Shown: one piece after another, positions 22,601 through 32,600 of the stretch
How positions within the stretch are numbered: position 1 is the first letter of the stretch
How the letters are laid out: each line of letters starts with the position of its first letter
The notes under the pieces: generated by a model
What the model saw: the letters and a program-made list of their open reading frames with translations, nothing else
What the model was told of the DNA's origin: nothing
Database searches by the model: none
NCBI GenBank assembly: GCA_022606495.2
Contig: JAHDVE020006326.1
Span: 62,001 to 126,000, forward strand
DNA: 64,000 nt
Direction of reading: 5' to 3'
Source: Halesus radiatus
Lineage: Eukaryota > Arthropoda > Insecta > Trichoptera > Limnephilidae
Translations under genes and position numbers: made by a program

Positions 22601-23511
22601 TTTCCAACGACGCAAAGGACCTCATCGACAACCTGTTGGTGCGCAATGCTTCCAGCCGTATGAGTGCTGCGCAGATCCTACAACATCCTTGGCTGAAGCG
22701 GGCTGACGAGGAGCGAGACGAGGAGCCGGTAGAATCTCGCCCCTTGCGCACTCCCAGTAACATCCGCAAGAACCAGTCAGCGCAAGATGTTTCAAATAAA
22801 GCTGAAACTATCATGGATGTGAACCGGGTAATTTGTCAGCATTTCTCCATGAATTACTCGTACATGGAGAGGCCCAACATCTATCCCAAAGAGAAAACGC
22901 TTCGAGCCACCCAGTCCTACTATGGGACGGCCAAGAAGCGGCCTGCCATGCTCATGCGGCGCAGCAAGCACGTGCCTAAGGATGTCAATAGCATCTATCA
23001 GTTAGAACTTCACAGTGAGAATATTAAAACTGAAGATCTCGAAGATAGGATTAACGCCGCCATGAATAAAGATAAGAGTGAGCCCAGAGACATCCCATCT
23101 GATTCACACGAGAGCTACCAGACAGCCAGTGACGACGATGTGTTCGGGGATAAGACCAAAGAGTTCACCCACCGAGATAAAGCTTTATCGGCAAGTGTAA
23201 ATACTGCAAAGGGTAAGGGTGTTAATAAAATGTTTGACCAGTTGGAACTTTCTGGTGAAAAGGCAAGGTACGAGAATTGGCGTGACCGACCGATTACTAA
23301 GCAAACTTCGTCCCAGAAAGAAACTAACTGGAGGGCACCCGTGGAGCGCCTCTCCACGCCCCCGCTGGATTACCCTACTCCCGTAAGGTACTCCTCTCCT
23401 GGGGGATATTCCGCCACTATGGGGCTCTCGCCCCCCAATGAGTCTCTATTAATGCAGAGGCGAATCACAGCCCACACTTCCATGGAGAAGATCGCAGTGG
23501 GCACTTGCTAA
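16624..23511 (+). CDS. Mnk (Lk6): MAP kinase-interacting serine/threonine kinase (Mnk/Lk6), 4 coding exons, 642 aa
   Basis: Coding exons: 16624-16660, 20918-21127, 21727-21968, 22072-23511; all junctions are GT/AG and the phases match (1, 1, 0). The product is a MAPK-activated kinase whose known role is phosphorylating eIF4E while docked on eIF4G. A glycine tract (about residues 38-45) and a basic RRRRKKKKRAA segment (about 64-74; eIF4G-binding/NLS region in the family) precede the kinase domain (85-371). Visible motifs are GEGAYASV, AVK (K115), HRDLKPEN (D207), DFD at 228-230 (the MNK hallmark replacing DFG), activation-loop TPQLRTPVGSAEF with T247/T252, MAPE, and the MNK-specific insert with Cys302, 306, 314 and 317. 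The ~270-residue tail is polar and ends shortly after PTPVRYSSPGG and NESLLMQRR; KKRPAMLMRRSK is a possible MAPK docking site. The kinase family is certain; the first exon is a prediction. Confidence 0.93.
17627..17950. repeat. Imperfect direct duplication in Mnk intron 1
   Basis: Two adjacent diverged copies (about 17627-17770 and 17812-17950) share CTTGCCGGCCG(C/T)CTAGC, TATTTAAATAGC(T/C)ATCGAA, ATGATATCCGTCGAGAACTG and ACTCGCCGTTTATT. The two differ by indels and substitutions, so the duplication is not recent. No function is evident. Confidence 0.75.
19921..20017 (+). CDS. Candidate alternative first coding exon of Mnk
   Basis: An ATG at 19921 opens 32 codons (MWLVIYNMM..., then CRQVARRLSLSLSHAAGFA) and ends at a consensus-like donor CGCAG|GTACTT in phase 1. 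That is the phase required by the exon 2 acceptor at 20918. The last 60 bases are CpG-rich compared with the intron around them. A second in-frame start pair (ATGATG) lies at 19942-19947. No homology supports it; a chance match of frame and donor is possible. Confidence 0.3.
20184..20288 (+). CDS. Short open frame with one membrane segment (uncertain)
   Basis: ATG in a good context (GAACAATGGCG) opens a 34-codon frame: a short polar start, LTRRNVQKT, then a hydrophobic stretch FVFLTLLMVLTLLFF and a stop. This looks like a type II signal anchor with a basic flank. It sits just downstream of a GC-rich patch with CGGTCGGCCAATTT (a CCAAT box). It could be an upstream or short ORF of an alternative Mnk transcript, a micropeptide, or chance. 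I do not recognise it. Confidence 0.25.
   Translation: MANSANLMLTRRNVQKTFVFLTLLMVLTLLFFSH
20591..20865. repeat. Perfect 110-bp direct duplication before Mnk exon 2
   Basis: 20591-20700 and 20756-20865 appear identical over 110 bases (from TCTAATAATCATGTATCC to CCCCGCACATATTAG), separated by 55 bases. The second copy ends 52 bases before the exon 2 acceptor. Perfect identity means either a very recent tandem duplication or an assembly artefact. Confidence 0.9.
20918..21127 (+). CDS. Mnk (Lk6): Mnk coding exon 2
   Basis: 210 bases from acceptor CTCCAG to donor CAAG|GTAACT. Read in the phase that joins exons 1 and 3, it encodes GHEGSLSNSGSERECSG, a glycine-rich tract, EDLQRRKEEARRRRKKKKRA and SSVVSSCFQ. 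The exon is far more GC-rich than its surroundings. The basic block is the counterpart of the eIF4G-binding and nuclear-import region of MNK1/2. Confidence 0.85.
21727..21968 (+). CDS. Mnk (Lk6): Mnk coding exon 3
   Basis: 242 bases between TTTCAG and GAGAAG|GTGCGT. It encodes the kinase N-lobe: ELYKLTGEVLGEGAYASV (glycine loop), FAVKIIDK (catalytic lysine), RARVFREVETFHHC (helix C glutamate) and LIEFFEDEEKFYLVFEK (hinge). It ends in phase 0 at the hinge. Confidence 0.95.
22072..23511 (+). CDS. Mnk (Lk6): Mnk coding exon 4 (C-lobe and tail)
   Basis: A single 1440-base exon from acceptor TTTGCAG to the TAA at 23509-23511. It starts IIGGQLLTRIQ and continues through HRDLKPEN, CDFDLGSG, GSAEFMAPE, the cysteine insert CGTDCGWERGENCQNC and QHPWLK, then the regulatory tail. 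Everything after the kinase domain is in this one exon. Confidence 0.95.
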   Translation: MIGGQLLTRIQQHQHFSEQQAAEIVREIALALNFLHAKGIAHRDLKPENILCVSPDSLCPIKICDFDLGSGINFSTSLTSPLATPQLRTPVGSAEFMAPEVVSLFVGASAAYDKRCDLWSLGVITYILLCGYPPFYGNCGTDCGWERGENCQNCQELLFSSIQDGHYYFPQEEWGHISNDAKDLIDNLLVRNASSRMSAAQILQHPWLKRADEERDEEPVESRPLRTPSNIRKNQSAQDVSNKAETIMDVNRVICQHFSMNYSYMERPNIYPKEKTLRATQSYYGTAKKRPAMLMRRSKHVPKDVNSIYQLELHSENIKTEDLEDRINAAMNKDKSEPRDIPSDSHESYQTASDDDVFGDKTKEFTHRDKALSASVNTAKGKGVNKMFDQLELSGEKARYENWRDRPITKQTSSQKETNWRAPVERLSTPPLDYPTPVRYSSPGGYSATMGLSPPNESLLMQRRITAHTSMEKIAVGTC

Positions 23512-26500
23512 CTTTTCTACTAATGTAAATGTTCTCATCTGAAAACAAATATACTCTAAAGAAAATTACAAAAAAAAAGGAAAATGTTTTTGGCTTCGTC
23601 GGAGGAGAACATTTGCATAAAAAGTATTTTATTTTATAGTTCGATATTAATTATAACTGGTTAAAAATGGAGGTATTACCGGTGATTGAAAAAAGTGAAA
23701 ATGGTTCTTTTTTCTTTGTTAAATTTGTGTTTTTGGATTCTGTAAAGATTCCTCAAATTTATAATAATTTCAATTTGAGGTATGATTTAAATTTTTCCTG
23801 TGTAATCCGTACTATGTTTGTTTGTTAAGATTTTAGAGTTTGGTTTGTCACCTCACCTGCCAACCTCCTCCCAGTTTAACTCTGATGTTTTATTTTGCCA
23901 ATGTGATAAGAGTTATATAGAATTATATTAGTCCATAAAAGTCAACTGGTTTGCTCGAGTTTCTCTATGCAAAATCAGCAGATCTTGCTTCATCTCTAAA
24001 AGCTGATAAAACTTGACCATTCTTCTAATGATTCCTAACCGTAATAATAATTTGTATTATAGTGGTAATAGCCACAAAGCAAAGATTGCTAAATGAACCC
24101 AATGTCTACGTGATTTTTTTTATTATTTCCTCTAACAATTAAGTTAGTTATCTATAAATTCGGATGAACTGAAATAGAAATAGATGCATATGAAATATAT
24201 TTATGATAAAAGCGCAACAAATGAAGTAAGAGTGAAGCGTGTGTGATTCTTATGGATAAGAATTAACGAGTCAAGTTCTTCCTGTCTGGGGATGTTGTAG
24301 ATATGATATTTTGGAATGAAGCATTTAATATTCTAGTTATAAGACTTTCTCTTGTGTTATTATTTATATTATTTGACATTGCCGTGTGTTTATTTGTTTT
24401 TTTTTTTTACTAAACGTATCACTTTAAAGTAAATAACATACTGGTTAAAGTACATTTTCCTTTCAAATAGAAATAATGACAACATTTAGCCCACTGTTAG
24501 TATTTTTTACTTTCAAGAGTGATAAATGTGTTGTATTCATTCCATACATATACTCGTAGAGTAACGCCTGATGTATCTTCAAGCTAACTGCGGATGTAGC
24601 TTACTTTACCCGTAGAGAAATAACCATACTAATACTAATTTGTACTACATATGGACCAAAATTATTTTACATCTGCATGTTACATATTTCCTTTCTTTAC
24701 TTTACATGGCTAACTAAATGTGTATTAAGAATTCTTTAATATTTGTGTAATTGCAAGTAGCCTGCAAGTTTAATATACAACAATAAGTACAACCGGTGAG
24801 GAGATATTAATTTGCACTGCATGAGCTGCCATTCTATGTACATGAAATATCCAGTATTTGCGAGTAGATCTTGCTGCCAGTCACTACTCGCCAGAATGTA
24901 GTCCCCGTACATAATCCTGTGATCTTTAATCAACTGTTATTATTTGGATATAAAATGAATCACTAAATTATTTGATCATGATTTTCTATTTAAGATACTG
25001 TATTTATTGTTAGTCGTGTTTCTTCACATCATTGCCTTATCAATCATTTATTGCATTTGGAAGAAGTGAGGCCATCATAATAATGAATGCGTACTCCTCC
25101 CGGAGGTACAGATCTTATTCTCACGTTGACCTGTTCGGTGGGGTGAGCGCATTTGGGACCTCGCTTCATTCTTTACTTTAAAACGTCATCCAAAAATTAA
25201 TATTTTAGGTATACCTTTACTTTGATACGTCAAGTCTCTTAGCCAAAGCCGTTTAAGGTTTCTGCGAACTAAGGTGGCACGTACATGGTTATGTTACGGT
25301 AGTTGGTTACAACTTATATTATTTGTGATATATGCATAAGCAATAATGAGGAACTGACCGAGGGTGGTCAGAATAGTGCGCTTGCTTACAAGTAAGTCTC
25401 TAGAGGACCTATAGTAGTAGTCGGCCCTCAGCTCTCTGCTCTGGGCTCTCGGCTCCCACCACTTCGGTCCTACAAATAGTGTTTAGGTATTCAGCCGGAA
25501 TCTTGTGTTGTCTTTTTATTATTCCATAGAGGAAGTGTTAATTCTTTTTAATGAATTCTATTCATCTCCAGTCATACCTGTATAAGCTGGTCGTAAATTA
25601 CTTTATTGAATGATAAATTTAAAGTTACATAGATATAGATATAATGTCAGAGGTATAAACAAACATTTACTTTTGTAATTTTTCTGATGAACTTATTTAA
25701 ATTGTTTATTTCAAAGTCACCGTTAATTATATTGTTGGATTTTATTTCCTCTATATGCGTTGAGAAGATGATAGTCTATTGAATTATTTGTTAGATTTTA
25801 AGGGGGTTCTAGCAGACCCTATTGAATAAAATGTGTACCTTATAAAGTCGTAACTCTGGGGGTTGGTGACTCTGTACCTGCCCGTGTCGGTTGGACTAGT
25901 GTCATGCCATGTCCATCCTTGTTCATCTCAGTTGTTGACCGCATCAGTATCATCGCATGAGCCTTCAGCCCCGTACCAAACGGTTCCTGTTGGCTGTGTC
26001 GGTTGAACTAGTGTCGTGTCATGTCCATCCTTATTCATCTCAGTTGCTGACTGCATCAGCAACATCGCATTAGCATTCACCTGCGTTCTGTTTCCTGTAC
26101 GAAACTGTTCCCTGTACCTGCCCGTGTAGGTTGGACTAGTGTTGTATCATGTCCATCCTTGTTCATCTCGGTTGCTGACCGCATCAGCAACATCAGATGG
26201 GCCGTCAGCTGTATTTTGTCACTCACGTGGCACGGCTCCTGATGCGGGGTACGGTTTCTGTACCTGCCCTTGTCAGCTGGATTGGACTAGTGTGAGGAAA
26301 CAGTGTCATATCATGTCCATCCTAGTCCACCTCAGTTGTTAACCGCATCAGCATCGTGGCATGAACCATCAGCTGCGTGTTGCATGCTGTTCTGTTCACG
26401 CTCGCGTGGCTCGGCTGCCGGTACAGAACGGTTCCAGTGCGAGTTTTCAATTGTCTCATTGAAGAATGCTTACTAGATTTAAGGAATAAAAAGTGTACAA

Positions 26501-26940
26501 AGATATTTTTAAAAACACAACTTTTATATGACTTTAAAATGTTATCTGTAAAAAATAAAACTCAGATGGTTAATTTTTGCGCTGTGGCCTGATTAATATA
26601 AAATTATTTGCAAACAGTATCGAAGTAATAAAGACTTAGAAAAGTAGTGAAGGAAGAGGCCATTCTGAGTTTAAATTTGGAATAGCAGCATTTCCAGTGT
26701 ATTAAGATATAAGTGAGATTGATTGGAAGTTGGTGCCATTATAGTGATGAAGGGGTAACGCCCGACGAGTCCAGTGAGACGAGACGGTGGAAGGAAGGGA
26801 GAAGCGGGATAATAGAGAACAATTTCACGCAATTGTGTCCTGTCAAATTGTTTTCTATTATTGACACATATTTTGATAGGTGTTTATATACTGTTATATC
26901 TATCAAATTGTGCTTTATCTTGTATTTTTTCCAAATAAAG
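23512..26940 (+). other. Mnk 3' flank, possibly a long 3' UTR
   Basis: 3.4 kb with no further gene. The AATAAA at 26934-26939 is one candidate poly(A) signal; whether the transcript runs that far is not visible. The tract holds the 25875-26460 tandem repeat. Short open frames at 26139-26342 and 26377-26592 lie within or beside that repeat and look non-coding. Confidence 0.35.
25875..26460. repeat. Degenerate tandem repeat, about 4 units
   Basis: The phrase GGTTGGACTAGTGT, a variable stretch, then ATGTCCATCCTTGTTCATCT, CAGTTG(T/C)TGACCGCATCAG and a (C/G)GGTTCCTGT-like close occurs about four times. TGTCCATCC falls near 25910, 26022, 26150 and 26314, so spacing is irregular (about 112, 128 and 164). 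Unit divergence is high: this is an old array. Confidence 0.8.
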
Positions 26941-27347
26941 CAGTTTTTTACTGGGCAAATGAAAATACATATATTTTATTTCTCCCTACACAAACACAAT
27001 CCCATACACAACATTATAATAAAATGAATAAGGCAGCCAATCAATGGGAGTGAGATACAAGATACAAGTGACAATAATCATAAAATGCTGAACCCCCAGA
27101 CAAAAGCGCCACGTAGGTGTTTGCAATTCATATTTTTGGTCAGTTACTGTATTTTTAAAACTCAAATTGAATGAAAATATTCAGAAAATAAGTCACCCCC
27201 AATGTCCAGTGGTGGTTTGTGGTCTACATCACCAGGTCTACCATCAGCAATTTCAAAAAGGAAAGAATATCAGCTTTATAAGAGCAGATTTTACTTTTTA
27301 ATTAACTGTTTCAAAATTAGAAATAAAAATAAAAAACTTTAATATGT
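26941..27347. other. Intergenic, nothing recognised
   Basis: AT-rich sequence between the possible end of Mnk and a foldback repeat. No motif or repeat was identified. Confidence 0.4.
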
Positions 27348-27503
27348 CAAGGGCGGGGGTTGTTTCACAGAATTTGAAGGATTCAAGTTCTGTTATTATA
27401 TGATTGGCCAGTTGTATCACAGTGCCTTGAATAATAACAACTTGAATATTAACTTTCAAACTCTAATGAATCCTTCAAATTCCGTGAAACAACCCGCCCT
27501 TAA
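27348..27503. repeat. Foldback/MITE-like element with ~36-bp inverted ends
   Basis: The left end AAGGGCGGGGGTTGTTTCAC continues to GAATTTGAAGGATTCA. The right end is its near-perfect reverse complement (TGAATCCTTCAAATTC to ACAACCCGCCCTT). Total length is ~155 bp with about 80 bases between arms. No other copy lies in the window and no clear target duplication is seen. Confidence 0.75.
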
Positions 27504-29290
27504 ATGATATTAATAGCATTCACACAATGAAATGGAAAAAAACACAGGAAAGAGAAAAATATTTGACCTATTGCTGCACACTGAAATAGCGAATTTCGGC
27601 TATGAAGCACGTTCCGTTACCGTATTTGTGTTGCATGAAATATCTCAGATTTTTTAGCGCCATATGTACATTCCGAGATTCTAATCACTTTGTGTTCCTA
27701 TTGGTGAATTTTTTACGAGTCATGGCGCGCTGCTAAGGAATTTACACTGGCAAATACTGTGTAGTGGCGCACTGTTCAAACTGTAGTAATATTATAATCC
27801 AAGTGAGTTATATTCGCTGTAGTATTTGGGAGTTCACTGCACAACCCTCTCATTAGAAAAACCGCCACTGCTAACGTCTATGATAGTGATGCAACTGACT
27901 GAAAAGTTATCTATGTCAAGCTGTAAATAAACAAGTTGTCCATCCTAAGTATATTTGTTAAAAATTTTATTAAATTATCATTTGCGGATCATTAATGCAG
28001 TCAGAACAAATGTTTGTGCTCGACTAAGAGTGCAAACACAGGTGCAGCGCGATAGCGGTGCAGTCTACTCAAACATATGATAAGCAAGTGGAGTATCCAT
28101 AGCACAATAAATAAATAAGGATCTATACACTTTAGCAATGTGTGTATACGGTCAACAAAGCATAATGGTTATATCCATTTTTAACAGCCTTCCACACAAG
28201 TGTTGCCCAGTAGGTTTAGCCAAAATTGGGCAAAACGAGTCGTGTCGAGGCACTTTCCTGGCCCAGAAGAGACATGACCACAGGAAGGGAGAACGGAATG
28301 TTGAACCATCCGTTCTGCTTACTAAACCTATTATACCCAATGAAAACCAAGCATTTGGAGATAGCTGTCTGCCAGGCCAACGGTTGAGCGGAGCAGCCGG
28401 TGGCAAATTTTTTTTGTTTTTAACTTAGGAATACTCATCAATCCGGTAAATGAAGCCATTTTGGAACTTGAAATGTTACTTTGGATTTATTTATTGTTTT
28501 AAAATAGCAAATAGATACATACCTATATCCATCACAATCCTTAAAAACATATTTCACCAAAGAAATTCGCTTTGGAACAGGCCTGTCTCAAAATTCGAAA
28601 AGCTAATATTTTTTTTAAGTAAACAAAGGTTTTTGTTTACTTAAAGAAAAAATTGTATTCTATTATAAGTAACTTTAAACCCCCTTTTTTTCTTGGATTA
28701 TTAATATTAATAATAGCAGTCAGTGCGATGCCAAGGTTTTGTTTTTGTGCTGAAGCATGGAGGCATCATGCATCGTGCATGCGCTATCACCGACGTTCAT
28801 ATGATTACTGACTACTGCTCACAGAGAGCCATCTTGCTCGCTCTCCCAGGTATGACCACTGATGAATCCTACCTTGTGGAGGAACAACGCAATTTCTGCA
28901 GGCTGCCCCCCCCCCCCCCCGTGCATACACTTCTCAGTGCGAGCGGAGGGGTATGAAGGAATAATAGGGTGCGAATAAAACAAAACATGTTTTATTTTTT
29001 AAGATCCTGTACAATTTTTATACAATAGGACCTCAAGGTGGAAACAAACTAATATTTTTTTAAACATTTTCAGTTTGCTTGGCTTCAGAACAGTGAATCT
29101 GTTACTTCTTTTTACTTTTAATCATGTTGACGTACCATTGGTACTGTATATATAAATAAATATTTCCATGCTAGACAAAAACTCTGTTGGATGAGTTTTA
29201 CAAGAAACAATTTTAAGTGTAAATAAAAGACAGAGTTGTGTTTAAATCACAATTTAGAATATATTTAGATCAAAAAATTAGTCGAGTCAA
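27504..29290. other. Intergenic between convergent Mnk and EBP2
   Basis: No supported gene. The open frame 28138-28428 and its antisense partner, and 28723-28956 (whose proline run comes from a 14-C tract near 28907-28920), show no domain. 28160-28400 is less AT-rich than its surroundings but otherwise plain. Confidence 0.4.
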
Positions 29291-29632
29291 TCATTTATTA
29301 CCCTTGGATTTGAAATTTTGGCGGCGGGCTTTACCCGGCCTAGAACTCTTGCCGGAGGACTTATTTTTACCTTTACCTGACTTATTGTAATCCCCGAAAT
29401 CAGCAGATGACTCTCTCGTGTTCAATTTGTTACCGCGCTTCTTACCTCCGAAGCCATATTTACTATTTTTCATATTTCTTTTAGCAATGCTCTTGTTCTG
29501 CATCATCATATTCTTTTTACCTCCCCTTTTAGGATCCACAAAGTCATCTTGACCCTTGAGACCTTTACGGATCCTTTTAACTTGATTTAACATATCCTTC
29601 TTTTCTGAATCCCTCCTTTGTTTAGTTTGCGA
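29291..29632 (-). CDS. Ebp2: EBP2 coding exon 5
   Basis: Phase-0 start after TTTATTTCAG: SQTKQRRDSEKKD, then QVKRIRKGLKGQDDF, KYGFGGKKRGNKLNTRES and a basic end RRQNFKSKGNK. The FGGKK(R/K)G...N(T/L)(R/K)ES motif is the signature of EBP2 C-termini. The tail is rich in Lys, Gly and Ser, typical of nucleolar proteins. Confidence 0.93.
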   Translation of the reverse strand, partial: SQTKQRRDSEKKDMLNQVKRIRKGLKGQDDFVDPKRGGKKNMMMQNKSIAKRNMKNSKYGFGGKKRGNKLNTRESSADFGDYNKSGKGKNKSSGKSSRPGKARRQNFKSKGNK

Positions 29633-32600
29633 CTGAAATAAAAAATAACGTGTGAATGTAGAGGATCGCCAACATAAGTTTTTAATTTTTATTTGTTACT
29701 TGTACCTTCACAATAATCAAAGTCTCAAGAGTTACTAACCTGAAGCTGTTTCCCCATTTTCTTCTGTTGTCGGAGCTGGCGCACCTTCTCCGCTCTGACT
29801 TGGCCGGCCTGTTTGGCCATCAGGTTCTGCCTCACTTTGTGCATGTGTGTATCACTCTTTGCCATTTCAGCAAAGTAAGTGTCAGGTCTGCAAACAATTC
29901 ATAAAACATCAAAGTGGGGAAAATACTAGCCGAGACAGGGATTGTATCATCTATGAGCACTGGCTGTCAGTGGCGTGTATTGCTATGTATATATATACTC
30001 GTATGACCAAAAGTAAGCTGTGTGTAATTTTTTAAGTTCGGGTAAGAATTGTGCATTGAATATTTGAAAATGGTCATTATCTTCCGTTGATTGTTGTGTC
30101 CAATTGAATAAATGCAGCACTGAATTCCAAATGTCAATGTGCTTTGGAAAAATGAATTCTTTAAGGAATAAATTTTAAGTCAAACACAATAGATTGTTAT
30201 GAATGTTTAGCGTATTTTTAACAAGGGAAGTAAAGTGGCAAAAATGGTCTACCGTCTTTCGTTTCTACCACTGAGGTCATTAAATAAGGTAAATTGTAGT
30301 TTTTACAATGGTATTGGCGTAATATTTTGGTGAAATGTTGGTGATGTGACCATCAAAATTAGAATTTTGGAATTTTTGGAACACTTGAAGTAATATTATA
30401 ATTGTTCTTTATTCATTCTGATTCTCGGAATGTAATTTTTTTAATTATCCTTGTTATTTGTGAAATTAAGATTTTTTGATACGGCGACTAGTGCGAGATG
30501 ATGGTTCAATAAAGAAGAATCGCAACAGGACTCAACGTCCAAATAAAAATAAAATTTTAATTTCAGTAAAAAATCTTTGATAAATTAAACAAAAATATTG
30601 TATCAATCATCCAATTATTATTATATTATTCACATAAGAAGCGTATGGGTATGACTTTGCAAAGTGTCTATGACAAAGAAGAGAATGAAGACTGCCGAGG
30701 AAAACAATACCCTATTAAGTACTCCCAAAAAGAAACACCGAAGCATTCAAAAAAAATCTACCGAAGTGGATAAACTCACAATTTACATGTCGTTATTTTC
30801 TTTCTTAAATTTGTCATGTTTTCTTTAATTAATGAATTATGAAATTAATGTTGTTTAACGAATTCTTTATTTATTATTCATAAAAGGTAACTTTTTCAAT
30901 TTTGTTTGGATACAAATTTATGTTTTTATATGTATATTATTATTTCATCAAACATATATTGTCAATCGAATAAGTAAATATATACATAAATATAAATAAA
31001 TAATTCTGTAATAACTTAGGTTTTTATATCGATTCCACATATTTACGAGGTGTGATCAAAAAATATGATGAATGAATTTTTATGGCAGCAACTGCTGGTG
31101 CTAGATCCATTTCAAATAATCCGATACCCTGGGCCTTTGAGAATAAGTGTCAAGTTTGAACAAGTTGTGACTAGTCAGTCGGCTTCCAGAGCCGGAAGAG
31201 TGTGGTTGTGTTCCGTGTCTGTCGTGGATCATGAATTTCGAACAACGTGTTAACATTAAGTTTTGTTTAAGTTGTAAAAAAATGCTAAAGTAGCTGATGA
31301 AATGTTAAAATCAGTGTATGGCGATAATGTGGTTACTCTGAAGACTGTTTACAAGTGGTATGAGCGATTTAAAAGTGGAACGTCCATCGACCTCAAAAAC
31401 AGATGAAAAGTGGCAAAAATGGTTCGTTCAAACAGACGGTTGACTATTCGAGAGTTACAGAAGAACTGAACATCTCGTACAGGTCCGTGCAATGAATTTT
31501 AACTGATAATTTGCAAATAAGACGAGTGAAAAATTTTTTCTCAGAGTTGAATGATGAACAGAAGGAAAATTGTGTCAGTTTGCACGGAATTGAAGGATCG
31601 TCTTAAAGCAGATCCGGACTTCATGGCCAAAATTATAACTGGAGATTAAAGTTGTGCATATGGATATGACCCTGAGACGAAAATTCAGAGTAGCCAATGG
31701 AAAATGAGTGGCTCTCCTCACCCTAAGAAGGCATATCAGTCAAAGCCGAACGTCAAGGTCATGCGTATTGTTTTTTTTTATAGTGAGGGCATAGTGCGAT
31801 CGGATTTTATTCCAAGGGGAACGACTGTAAACTCTGAAAATTATAAGGGCTTACTGCAACATTTGCGAAAGACACCAGAAAAGTGGGCCAATGACTTCCT
31901 CCTTCATCACAACAATGCGCCGTGCCACGCCTCGCTTCAGATGTGGACAGACAAAAAAGTTCTTGTCTGTCCACATCTGCCTTCTGTCCAGATTTAGCAC
32001 CATGTGACATCTGTCTTTTCCGAACAACTATCCTAAAAGGAAAACGTTTTGACACCATTCCCGACATTAAGGGCCACGCCGAAGCAACTGAAGCCCTCTC
32101 CGAAAGAAGCCTTCCAGAAATGCTTCCAATCATCGAATCAACATTGGGATAAGGGCATCGCTAGCCAAGGAGAGTGCTTTGGAGGAGATTAATTCAAAAT
32201 TGATGTAAGCTTATTATTTTATTCCTAATAAATCCTGGTTGTAGTTTATCTATTTGTACATAGAGTGATATTAATATTACATTCTTATGTGGGCACAGTT
32301 TTTCAGCCTTTATGTACTGCACACCACTGCTGGCTGTGTTTGCAGTACACATGTAGGACTGATCTTGTCCTTTTAACTGCAACTAACCGAACAACCAATT
32401 ATTATGTTAAAATCTCAATTAAAAATAAAGACTAGTAAGTGTGGTCTCTGTCATATTAATGGCTGTGAGTACCAATAAAATTCTACAAGTCCACTAATTG
32501 TAGGTTTGAATGTTTAGAATAGATTGCAGCTAACCGTTTAGTAACGATATCAAGTTGATGGAGCCTGCTGATGCCCTCCAGAACACAGGCTTGTGCTTGT

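Noticed and set aside
28723..28956. 77-codon frame with a proline run
   Set aside because: The proline run comes from a 14-C tract; no splice-compatible partner exon or homology was seen.
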